Under the pieces are notes generated by a model, which had not been told where the DNA came from, made no database searches, and saw only the letters and a list, made by a program, of their open reading frames with translations. Positions 1 to 5,211 of a stretch of DNA of 25,034 nucleotides are shown here, in pieces (positions within the stretch are counted from its first letter, which is position 1; each line of letters opens with the position of its first letter). The stretch is taken from the NCBI GenBank assembly GCA_934597345.1, contig CAKTRJ010000033.1, forward strand, positions 1 through 25,034, given 5' to 3'. Source of the stretch: an uncultured Oscillospiraceae bacterium. GTDB lineage: Bacteria; Bacillota; Clostridia; Oscillospirales; Oscillospiraceae. A program made the position numbers and the translations under genes.

Positions 1-63
1 TTCATGTAAAGGTAGGAAGGCCGGTTAATCTTCAAAAATTTTTGAAAGGAGATTTCAAAAACC

Positions 64-228
64 ATGAAACACAAGAAACTGCGTGGCGTAGTAGCTATGT
101 TGCTGACGCTGGTGATGGTGGTTGGATTGCTCCCGACGTCCGTGTATGCAGCGGATGCGGATGGCGGCAGCAATTCGGTCGTTATTGAAAGTGTTTCTGA
201 CCCTGTGGAGGTATCAAGTGAAAAGTAG
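64..228 (+). CDS. Small secreted protein or truncated surface-protein N-terminus (54 aa)
   Basis: I do not recognise this gene beyond its export signal. The ATG is preceded by a strong ribosome binding site, AAAGGAGA at 45-52, 11 bases upstream. The product begins MKHKKLRG, then a hydrophobic core of about 16 residues (VVAMLLTLVMVVGLLP), then a probable signal peptidase site after SVYA or SVYAA near residues 27-28. This is a textbook Gram-positive signal peptide. Only about 26 polar, acidic residues follow, ending PVEVSSEK. The signal peptide resembles those of large surface proteins of gut Clostridia, so this may be the remnant of such a gene after an internal deletion. It could also be a genuine secreted peptide. 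The stop codon lies inside the 5' arm of a perfect terminator, so the transcript ends exactly here. It sits in what may be the end of an integrated element. Real translation is likely; function is unknown. Confidence 0.6.
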   Translation: MKHKKLRGVVAMLLTLVMVVGLLPTSVYAADADGGSNSVVIESVSDPVEVSSEK

Positions 229-260
229 AGCCACCTGCCGGAGAAGCAGGTGGCTCTTTT
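227..260 (+). terminator. Intrinsic terminator overlapping the stop codon of the mini-gene
   Basis: A perfect 12-base stem, AGAGCCACCTGC (227-238) with GCAGGTGGCTCT (246-257), has a 7-base loop and a T run. The first arm begins in the TAG stop codon of the 54-residue gene, so terminator and gene end are fused. Confidence 0.85.
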
Positions 261-450
261 GCTGTGCGAAGCGAGATGTTGGTTTAGCCTCAGGCACGCG
301 AAGACATGAGGGCTTTGCCTCATTTTGCCGATCAACCGTTACGGTGACGAAGTCGGCTATCGCGTCAATGCCGCTTCTTTTGTAGGAGTTACGGAGTTCC
401 CAAGAGCCAATCTGATGCTCTTTAAGATAGCACAACTTTCTGCTATACGC

Positions 451-479
451 TTGACCTTCGCACACATATCGTATATACT
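451..479 (+). promoter_or_regulatory. Candidate sigma-A promoter with no obvious gene downstream
   Basis: TTGACC (451-456) and TATACT (474-479) are separated by exactly 17 bases, a strong match to the vegetative promoter. Transcription would start near 486 and meet the tRNA-type terminator at 704-744, giving an RNA of about 260 bases without a credible reading frame. Confidence 0.55.
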
Positions 480-559
480 TTCAGGCAGGGATGGCGGGGT
501 GCTGCCACAGTGGAGTGATTTCCCTTTGGGGGCTTTGCACCTGCGGATTGCACCTCGTT

Positions 560-582
560 TTGACCACGAAGTTGACCACAAA
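560..582. repeat. Tandem direct repeat TTGACCAC(G/A)AA
   Basis: TTGACCACGAA at 560-570 and TTGACCACAAA at 572-582 are spaced by 12 bases. They lie about 90 bases before the tRNA fragment. Short direct repeats near an attachment core are typical of integrase arm sites, but this role is a guess. Confidence 0.45.
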
Positions 583-671
583 TGCCGCGTCAGCGGTATC
601 AGTGGTTCCGAGGGAAACCCTTGAAAAGAGCGCATTTGGCGGCATTTCAGTACCTGCCATTTACAGCGTCC

Positions 672-700
672 ATAGGGTTCAAATCCCTCCTTCCGCGCCA
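672..700 (+). other. Isolated tRNA 3' end (T-arm, acceptor strand, CCA); candidate attachment site
   Basis: AGGG-TTCAAAT-CCCT forms a T-arm with a canonical 7-base loop. It is followed by an acceptor 3' strand CTTCCGC, a discriminator G and CCA (698-700). No partner 5' strand (GCGGAAG), D-arm or anticodon arm lies upstream, so this is not an intact tRNA gene. The closing base pair of the T-stem is mismatched (T against C), as expected if sequence identity with the original tRNA begins only inside the T-arm. Integrases of many islands recombine within the 3' end of tRNA genes and leave such a fragment at the far end of the element. A terminator follows immediately. The tRNA species cannot be assigned. 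Confidence 0.6.
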
Positions 701-703
701 AAA

Positions 704-744
704 CAAGAAACCGAGGAACCACAACGGTTCCCCGGTTTTTCTTG
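704..744 (+). terminator. Terminator downstream of the tRNA 3' fragment
   Basis: CAAGAAACCGAGGAACC (704-720) pairs imperfectly with the segment at 726-744 across loop ACAAC. A run of five T lies within the 3' arm. Four bases after CCA, this is the position of a tRNA gene terminator. Confidence 0.7.
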
Positions 745-850
745 TATTCATGCGGGTTTGCAGGCTTTGTTTTATCGGCTCACCATGCCGACTTTAAGCC
801 GGTCGTTTGCACTTTTGGCGAACGAATTACTCACAAATTACAGATGATAT

Positions 851-885
851 CAGGAAGCCGTGCCCAAGTTGGGCACGGCTTCCTG
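851..885. terminator. Perfect 15-bp hairpin after hsp20
   Basis: CAGGAAGCCGTGCCC (851-865) and its exact complement (871-885) flank a 5-base loop. It lies 23 bases past the hsp20 stop on the minus strand and probably ends that transcript. No long T run is present on either side, so termination may depend on the very stable stem. Confidence 0.7.
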
Positions 886-907
886 TGTTGTTCTGTTCTG
901 CGGAAGA

Positions 908-1348
908 TCACTGGATCGAGATGGATGAGTTCTTCGGCAGCTTCTTGGCGGCCTTGGGCACACTGATCTGCAGGATGCCGCTTTCAAACTTGGCGCTGAT
1001 CTGGTCAGGCTCCACATCCTCGCCCACATAGAAGCTGCGGCTGCATGCGCCGGCATAGCGCTCCTGGCGGATGTACTTGCCCTTCTTGTCGCTCTCGCTC
1101 TTATCCAGACCCTTGGCAGCCTGAATGGTCAGGCAGCCATTCTTCAGGTCAATGCTGACCTCATCCTTCTTGAAGCCGGGCAGGTCGATGTCCAGCTCAT
1201 AGGAGTCCTCCGTCTCGCGGACGTCGGTCTTCATCAGGTTCTTGGCATGCTTGCCGTACAGCGGATCGCGGCCCTGAGGAACCATCATGCCGAAAGGATC
1301 AGAAAAGAAATCATCAAACAGATTTTCACCAAAAATGCTAGGCAACAT
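908..1348 (-). CDS. Small heat-shock protein, Hsp20/alpha-crystallin family (146 aa)
   Basis: This is an ATP-independent cytoplasmic holdase chaperone that binds unfolding proteins and passes them to DnaK/ClpB-type refolders. The 146-residue length is normal for a bacterial Hsp20. A short N-terminal arm (MLPSIFGENLFDDFFSDPF) precedes the alpha-crystallin domain, about residues 38-138. That domain contains the typical TEDSYELDIDLPGFKKDEVSI and GILQISVPKA strands. The chain ends in SSISIQ, carrying the C-terminal I-x-I motif used in oligomer assembly. GGAGG (complement of 1358-1362) lies 9 bases before the ATG. The gene is monocistronic, with a hairpin terminator 23 bases after the stop. A consensus promoter inside a CIRCE operator indicates HrcA repression and heat induction. 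Family assignment is firm. Confidence 0.95.
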   Translation of the reverse strand: MLPSIFGENLFDDFFSDPFGMMVPQGRDPLYGKHAKNLMKTDVRETEDSYELDIDLPGFKKDEVSIDLKNGCLTIQAAKGLDKSESDKKGKYIRQERYAGACSRSFYVGEDVEPDQISAKFESGILQISVPKAAKKLPKNSSISIQ

Positions 1349-1475
1349 AAGTCATAACCTCCATTCATTTTTCGCGGCAGAGGGATAACGGCCTTCCGTC
1401 GGCGAAGCTCTGTTACCATGACAGACACATATATTTTTGATTTCCGGAGGGCTTTCTTTGCCCCCCTCAAGGATC
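1349..1475 (-). other. Long 5' leader of the hsp20 transcript
   Basis: From the predicted start near 1475 to the ATG there are about 125 untranslated bases. They include complementary runs (GGGGGGC and GCCCTCC regions around 1446-1470) and the SD sequence at 1358-1362. A thermosensor role is possible, but no ROSE or fourU motif was clearly identified. Confidence 0.35.
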
Positions 1476-1481
1476 GCCTTT

Positions 1482-1509
1482 ATTATAGCGCCGATTTTAG
1501 CACTGTCAA
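1482..1509 (-). promoter_or_regulatory. Consensus sigma-A promoter of hsp20
   Basis: On the minus strand a perfect -35 TTGACA (complement of 1504-1509) and a perfect -10 TATAAT (complement of 1482-1487) are separated by 16 bases. The -35 box lies within the CIRCE element, so HrcA binding would block RNA polymerase directly. Confidence 0.85.
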
Positions 1510-1523
1510 TAGACGAGTGCTAA
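1497..1523. promoter_or_regulatory. CIRCE operator (HrcA binding site)
   Basis: TTAGCACTG-N9-GAGTGCTAA matches the CIRCE consensus TTAGCACTC-N9-GAGTGCTAA at 17 of 18 arm positions, with the exact 9-base spacer. The only deviation is the innermost base of the left arm. It overlaps the hsp20 -35 box, which supports function. Confidence 0.9.
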
Positions 1524-1524
1524 T

Positions 1525-1559
1525 GTTCACAAAACATCCGAAGTTCGTTCACAAAATAT
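1525..1559. repeat. Direct repeat GTTCACAAAAYAT, twice, beside the CIRCE element
   Basis: GTTCACAAAACAT at 1525-1537 and GTTCACAAAATAT at 1547-1559 start 22 bases apart, about two helical turns. The first copy is also the core of a small palindrome, ATGTT-N5-AACAT (1523-1537). The pair sits just upstream of the hsp20 -35 box, where an activator or second regulator would bind. No known regulator is confidently matched. Confidence 0.45.
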
Positions 1560-1656
1560 ACGATTTTTCCCGGCGGCGCAGCTCTTTATCATCCGGCGCA
1601 TCATTTTGCACAATTCCCCCGGCTTTCCTTTCGGGAAAATATAGCGGAAAAGGGGG

Positions 1657-1685
1657 TTGTTTTGCGGAAATGGCCGTGTTATACT
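1657..1685 (+). promoter_or_regulatory. Promoter of the MATE exporter gene
   Basis: TTGTTT (1657-1662) and TATACT (1680-1685) have a 17-base spacer and sit 43 bases before the ATG at 1728. Bases 1560-1656, between the direct repeats and this promoter, show no other recognisable site. Confidence 0.6.
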
Positions 1686-1727
1686 GTGCCTTTGCATACA
1701 GAAATATTACAAACGGGAGGGCTGGCT

Positions 1728-3092
1728 ATGGCACGGGAAAAGCAACTGCATACCATCGAAATGACCACAGGCTCGCTGTGGAAGAATATTCTGCTGTTCA
1801 GTCTGCCCTTGATGCTGACGCAGGTGCTGGAGGTGCTGTTCAACCTCAGCGACGTGGCCATCGCCGGAAAGTTTGCCGACTACCTGGCGCTGGGCGCGGT
1901 AGGCTCCACCACGCTGCTGGTGTCGCTGTTTACAGGCCTGCTGATCGGCATCGGCAGCGGCGTCAATGTGGCGGTGGCCCGTGGACTGGGCCTGCGGGAC
2001 AAGGAGCAGGTGGAAAGAACCGTTCACACCTCCTTCCTCATCTGCGCCGCGGCAGGCGTCATCATGCTGCTGATCTGCAACCTGCTGGCCCGGCCCATGC
2101 TGGCCCTGCTGAACACCAAGGATGAGCTGATCGACGGCGCGACACTGTACTTAAAAATATACGCCTTCGGCATGCCCGCCATGGCGCTGTATAACTTCGG
2201 CAACGGCGTGCTGAGCGCCACCGGCGACACGAAGCGTCCCCTGCTGTACCTGTCGCTGTCGGGCATACTAAACGTGATACTGAACCTGTTCTTCGTGATC
2301 AAGTGCCACATGGCGGCGGATGGCGTGGCCACGGCCAGCGTCATCGCCCAGTGGCTGTCCGCCCTGCTGATCGTGCTGCATCTGGTGCGGCGGCAGGATG
2401 AGTGCCGCCTGGAATGGCGGAAGCTCCGGTTCCACATGCAGGCCGGCCGCCGGGTACTGGCCATCGGCATCCCCACCGGCTTGCAGAACGCCATCTTTGC
2501 CATCGCCAACCTGTTCGTGCAGGTGGGCGTCAACTCCTTCGACGCGGTGATGGTGTCCGGCAACTCCGCCGCCGCCAACGCCGATACCCTGATCTTCAAC
2601 ATGATGGCCGCCTTCTACACCGCCTGCGCCACCTTCGGCAGCCGCAACTGGGGCGCGGGCAACAACGACCGCATTCTGAAGAGCTACCGCATCAGCATGC
2701 TCTATGCCGCCATCGTGGGCGGCGTGGCGGGCGGCTTGCTGCTGCTGTTCGGACGGGAGTTCCTGTCCATCTTCGCCAACGAGCCGGAGGTCATCGACGC
2801 GGGCATGCAGCGTCTGCGGATCATGGGCTTCTCCTTCGTGGTGGCCCCGTGGATGGACGCCAGCATCGCCGCCTCCCGCAGCATCGGCCGCAGCGTGGTG
2901 CCCACCATCATCGTGATCCTGGGCTCCTGCGTGTTTCGGGTCATCTGGGTATACACCATCTTCGCCTATTTCCACACCATCCCCTCCCTGTATCTGCTGT
3001 ATATCTTCTCCTGGGCCATCACCGGCACGGCGGAGTACCTCTACTTCCGCGTCAGCTATCGCAAACATGTGCTGCAAAAACGCCCCGCATAA
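1728..3092 (+). CDS. MATE family multidrug/metabolite efflux transporter (454 aa)
   Basis: This is an inner-membrane cation-coupled antiporter of the MATE superfamily, NorM/MepA/DinF-like, exporting drugs or metabolites. The ATG at 1728 is chosen because GGGAGG at 1715-1720 lies 7 bases upstream; an in-frame ATG at 1662 lacks a site and overlaps the promoter. The 454 residues match the usual 440-460 with about 12 hydrophobic helices. The conserved start (SLWKNILLFSLPLMLTQVLEVLFNLSDVAIAGKFA) and the repeated second half (ILAIGIPTGLQNAIFAIANLFVQ-like) mark the two MATE bundles. The gene stands alone, divergent from hsp20, and ends at an inverted repeat and a two-way terminator. The substrate cannot be inferred. 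Confidence 0.93.
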   Translation: MAREKQLHTIEMTTGSLWKNILLFSLPLMLTQVLEVLFNLSDVAIAGKFADYLALGAVGSTTLLVSLFTGLLIGIGSGVNVAVARGLGLRDKEQVERTVHTSFLICAAAGVIMLLICNLLARPMLALLNTKDELIDGATLYLKIYAFGMPAMALYNFGNGVLSATGDTKRPLLYLSLSGILNVILNLFFVIKCHMAADGVATASVIAQWLSALLIVLHLVRRQDECRLEWRKLRFHMQAGRRVLAIGIPTGLQNAIFAIANLFVQVGVNSFDAVMVSGNSAAANADTLIFNMMAAFYTACATFGSRNWGAGNNDRILKSYRISMLYAAIVGGVAGGLLLLFGREFLSIFANEPEVIDAGMQRLRIMGFSFVVAPWMDASIAASRSIGRSVVPTIIVILGSCVFRVIWVYTIFAYFHTIPSLYLLYIFSWAITGTAEYLYFRVSYRKHVLQKRPA

Positions 3093-3150
3093 AACTTCAT
3101 GCATGCGTGCTGCACCACGAAAAAGCGCAAATGCCGGTGCATGAAGTTTT
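3091..3150. repeat. 13-bp perfect inverted repeat after the MATE gene
   Basis: AAAACTTCATGCA (3091-3103) begins in the stop codon of the MATE gene and is exactly complementary to TGCATGAAGTTTT (3138-3150). The inner bases GCACC/GGTGC can extend the pairing. It would form a large stem-loop in the MATE mRNA tail. No T run follows, so it is not a simple terminator. Confidence 0.6.
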
Positions 3151-3201
3151 GTGCATCATTTCCGGTTGCCCCGCAGGGGCGAGGAAATGGCACATTTCTT
3201 A

Positions 3202-3261
3202 TTTTTCTATGCTTTTGCATAGAAAAAAGGGCCGTCCTGCGGAGCAGGACGGCCCTTTTTT
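3202..3261. terminator. Bidirectional terminator between convergent MATE and mscS genes
   Basis: GGGCCGTCCTGC (3229-3240) pairs perfectly with GCAGGACGGCCC (3244-3255), flanked by A6 and T6 so that it works on both strands. Just before it, TTTTTCTATGC (3202-3212) pairs with GCATAGAAAAA (3217-3227). The two stems share the A run and may compete. Confidence 0.9.
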
Positions 3262-3262
3262 C

Positions 3263-4075
3263 TTATTTCCCGATCACATGGACATTCAGGTGGTCGTAGG
3301 TCATTTCCACGCCGTGCTTCTCAAAGGCACCCCGCAGGTTCTCATTGAGGGCATAGAAGGCGTTCCAGTAGTCCTCCACCGCCGTCCAGCACCGGATGCT
3401 GTACTCGATGGAGCTGGCGCCGTAATTGGTGAGGTACACCTCCGGTGCGGGGTCAGGCAGCACCCCGGGCGTGGCCGCCACCGCCTCCAGACAGGCGGCC
3501 TTCACCGTTTCCGTAGGCGCATCGTAGGAGGCCGTTACCGTGCGCACCACACGGCGGCGGCCCAGCGCGGAATAGTTGATGATGCGTGAGGCGGACAACT
3601 CCTTGTTGGGCTGCATGACGATCTGGCCGTCCGCCGTTTCGATCTTGGTGTGGTTCAGGGTGATCTCCTGCACAGTGCCCACCATGCCGCCGGACTCGAT
3701 CACATCCCCGATGCCGAAGGGGCGGGAGGACAGGATCACCAGTCCCCCGGCCACGTTGCCCAGAATGTCCTCCGCTGCCAGCGTAACACCCAGCGTCAGC
3801 ACCGACATGATGGCCGTCAGGGAGGTGGTGTTCACCCCCAATGCCTCCGCCGTGATAATGGCCGTCAGCACATAGAGAACGGCCTTGGCGGAGGTCAGGA
3901 TGATCTTCTGCAGCCGGTCGTTGATGCGCCGGGCCTTGCCCAGCAGCCGCGTCACCAGCTTCATCACCAGCCGCACCACCACAAGACAGATCAGCAGCGT
4001 CAGCAGCGCGGACAGGATATTGGCCAGCGTATACCCGCCCAGCGAGGTTTTCAGAATATCCGTTATACTCTCCAT
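3263..4075 (-). CDS. mscS: MscS-family mechanosensitive ion channel (270 aa)
   Basis: This is a small-conductance mechanosensitive channel of the cytoplasmic membrane that releases solutes on hypo-osmotic shock. AGGAG lies 5 bases before the ATG. Three membrane helices lie within about residues 15-115, including the glycine/alanine-rich pore helix (TLGVTLAAEDILGNVAGGLVIL). The beta domain follows, with the hallmark PFGIGDVIE and GTVQEITLNHTKI, then the NKELSASRIINYS segment and a C-terminal alpha/beta domain. At 270 residues it is a compact MscS like E. coli MscS (286). It is last in the leftward run after the metallo-hydrolase, 15 bases downstream. Regulation is not visible. Confidence 0.93.
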   Translation of the reverse strand: MESITDILKTSLGGYTLANILSALLTLLICLVVVRLVMKLVTRLLGKARRINDRLQKIILTSAKAVLYVLTAIITAEALGVNTTSLTAIMSVLTLGVTLAAEDILGNVAGGLVILSSRPFGIGDVIESGGMVGTVQEITLNHTKIETADGQIVMQPNKELSASRIINYSALGRRRVVRTVTASYDAPTETVKAACLEAVAATPGVLPDPAPEVYLTNYGASSIEYSIRCWTAVEDYWNAFYALNENLRGAFEKHGVEMTYDHLNVHVIGK

Positions 4076-4090
4076 GGCATCTCCTTTTCC

Positions 4091-4729
4091 TTACAGCAGC
4101 TCCACGCAGCGGATGCCCGCGTCCAGCGCGGCGGCAAAGGCGTCGCCGTCGGTCTTTTCGCCCACGATGCTGCCATAGTGGGTGGGAACGGCTGCTTGGG
4201 GATGGATGGCGTTGGCCAGCGCCGCAGCCTCCGCCGCCGTCATGGTATAGGTGCCGCCTGCAGGCAGAAATGCCGCGTCACAGCGGACAGTGCGGGCCTC
4301 CGGCGTATCGTCGGTGTCGCCCGCCACATAGACACGGCGGCCCGCCACCGTCACCACATAGCCTACCCAGCAGTTGGCCTGAGGATGGAATTTCTTGTCG
4401 ATGTTGTAGGCGGGCACGGTCTCAAAGGCCACACCCTTCACCTGATACGTTCCGCCGGGCCGCACCGTCATGATCTGCCCGGCATCAACCCCCGCCGCCA
4501 GCGCTGTCTCCCGGCAGCTCTCCGGCAGAACGATCACGGCGTCGGGCCTCATCACCCGCCGGATGTCCTCCGGCGAAAAGTGGTCATAGTGCTCATGGGT
4601 CACAAAGATCACATCGCCGTCAGCCGGCGTGTTTTCCACCCGGAAGGGGTCGAACCACAGCACCGTGTCGCCGCAACAGCGGATGGAGCTGTGACAGTTG
4701 ATGGAAAAGCGGCTCATAAAATCGTTCAT
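4091..4729 (-). CDS. UlaG-like metallo-beta-lactamase-fold hydrolase (212 aa)
   Basis: This is a predicted metal-dependent hydrolase of the UlaG/UPF0173 branch (beta-lactamase superfamily domain). The substrate is unknown. The start at 4729 has AGGAGG (complement of 4738-4743) 8 bases upstream. Longer in-frame starts would cross the hairpin and promoter upstream. Early residues (FSINCHSSIRCC, then VLWFDPFRV) resemble the UlaG N-terminus. The metal motif THEHYDH (H-x-H-x-D-H) follows at about residues 45-51, then YVAGDTDDTPE (metal-bridging Asp) and PTHYGS (late His). It has a likely own promoter at 4803-4831 and is followed 15 bases later by mscS. A role in osmotic or metal stress with its neighbours is speculation. 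Confidence 0.85.
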   Translation of the reverse strand: MNDFMSRFSINCHSSIRCCGDTVLWFDPFRVENTPADGDVIFVTHEHYDHFSPEDIRRVMRPDAVIVLPESCRETALAAGVDAGQIMTVRPGGTYQVKGVAFETVPAYNIDKKFHPQANCWVGYVVTVAGRRVYVAGDTDDTPEARTVRCDAAFLPAGGTYTMTAAEAAALANAIHPQAAVPTHYGSIVGEKTDGDAFAAALDAGIRCVELL

Positions 4730-4768
4730 ATCCGGTTCCTCCTGTTCACGGAAGCTGCCGCTATACGG

Positions 4769-4822
4769 CCGCCGCCGTGCCTTCTGGTGATGGTTTGTCA
4801 CCAGTATAAGGCACGGCGGCGG
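4769..4822. promoter_or_regulatory. Very long near-perfect hairpin upstream of the UlaG-like gene
   Basis: CCGCCGCCGTGCCTT (4769-4783) pairs perfectly with 4808-4822. Inside it CTGGTGA (4784-4790) pairs with TCACCAG (4798-4804). The whole is a 22-bp stem with one 3-base bulge. It overlaps the candidate -10 box of the downstream gene. There is no T run on the minus strand. It could be the terminator of the metallochaperone gene or an operator. Confidence 0.6.
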
Positions 4823-4831
4823 ATAAGGCAA
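4803..4831 (-). promoter_or_regulatory. Candidate promoter of the UlaG-like hydrolase gene
   Basis: On the minus strand TTGCCT (complement of 4826-4831) and TATACT (complement of 4803-4808) are 17 bases apart. The -10 box lies in the arm of the long hairpin. Confidence 0.45.
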
Positions 4832-4834
4832 GAT

Positions 4835-5092
4835 TTACTTTTTCAGGCGGCCAAACAGGCCTTTCTTCTCATAGGGCTCGCTGGCGTAGCCCAGCACCTT
4901 GTAGCCGGTAGGCTCAATAACGGCCCGCAGGGCCTCCTCGCTGATGTCCTCCTCGCTGAGGATCACCGTCTCGCCCTTGGTGTGGGAGGACGTGACCTTC
5001 TTCACCGGGAACTTGGCGCGCACCGCGTCGTTGACGTGGCTTTCGCACATGCCGCAGGCCATACCGTCGATCTTCAATGTGATCTGAACCAT
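4835..5092 (-). CDS. Heavy-metal-associated (HMA) domain metallochaperone, CopZ-like (85 aa)
   Basis: This is a small cytoplasmic protein with one ferredoxin-like HMA domain that binds and delivers a soft metal, probably Cu(I), to a P-type ATPase or regulator. The metal loop is GMACGMC (Cys13 and Cys16), matching GMxCxxC. I use the ATG at 5092 because GGAGG (complement of 5101-5105) is 8 bases upstream; an in-frame ATG at 5107 overlaps that site. The HMA fold takes residues 1-70. The tail (YASEPYEKKGLFGRLKK) is basic and resembles the ends seen on standalone HMA proteins in Clostridia. No P-type ATPase or CsoR gene is adjacent. Metal identity is inferred only. Confidence 0.88.
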   Translation of the reverse strand: MVQITLKIDGMACGMCESHVNDAVRAKFPVKKVTSSHTKGETVILSEEDISEEALRAVIEPTGYKVLGYASEPYEKKGLFGRLKK

Positions 5093-5139
5093 AATAGATA
5101 CCTCCATATCAAAATTCCTGTCCCGTACCGCGCCGCGCG

Positions 5140-5155
5140 GTTAGATTGCGCTAAC
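5140..5155. promoter_or_regulatory. Short palindrome GTTAG-N6-CTAAC upstream of the metallochaperone
   Basis: GTTAG (5140-5144) and CTAAC (5151-5155) form a perfect 5-base inverted repeat 48 bases before the metallochaperone start. It could be a metal-regulator operator. It does not clearly match CsoR or CopY sites, and a DtxR-type relation is only suggestive. Confidence 0.3.
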
Positions 5156-5166
5156 TACATAGCTTT

Positions 5167-5192
5167 GGAAATGCCGCATAAGCGGCATTTCC
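5167..5192 (-). terminator. Hairpin after glnS
   Basis: GGAAATGCCGC (5167-5177) and its exact complement (5182-5192) flank a 4-base loop, about 20 bases past the glnS stop. The T tract on the minus strand is weak, so read-through into the metallochaperone gene is possible. Confidence 0.6.
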
Positions 5193-5211
5193 GGCGGCAC
5201 AGGGCCGTTTG

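Larger units (their letters stand above)
261..671. other. Gene-poor stretch, probable end of an integrated element
   Basis: No convincing gene was found in these roughly 410 bases. Open frames of 70-120 codons exist on both strands, but none has a plausible ribosome binding site, recognisable domain or sensible composition. The stretch contains one good rightward promoter (451-479), a tandem direct repeat (560-582) and a short hairpin (CCGC-GTCA-GCGG at 585-596). It leads directly into an isolated tRNA 3' end. It is AT-richer and less codon-structured than the rest of the window. I read it as non-coding DNA at the end of a mobile element; this is inference. Confidence 0.5.

Noticed and set aside
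630..700. Complete tRNA gene
   Set aside because: Only the T-arm, acceptor 3' strand and CCA are present. No matching 5' acceptor strand, D-arm or anticodon arm could be found.
357..722. 121-codon minus-strand frame containing ARKEGFEP near the tRNA fragment
   Set aside because: The KEGFEP-type string is the usual antisense translation of a tRNA T-arm, a common spurious annotation. There is no ribosome binding site.
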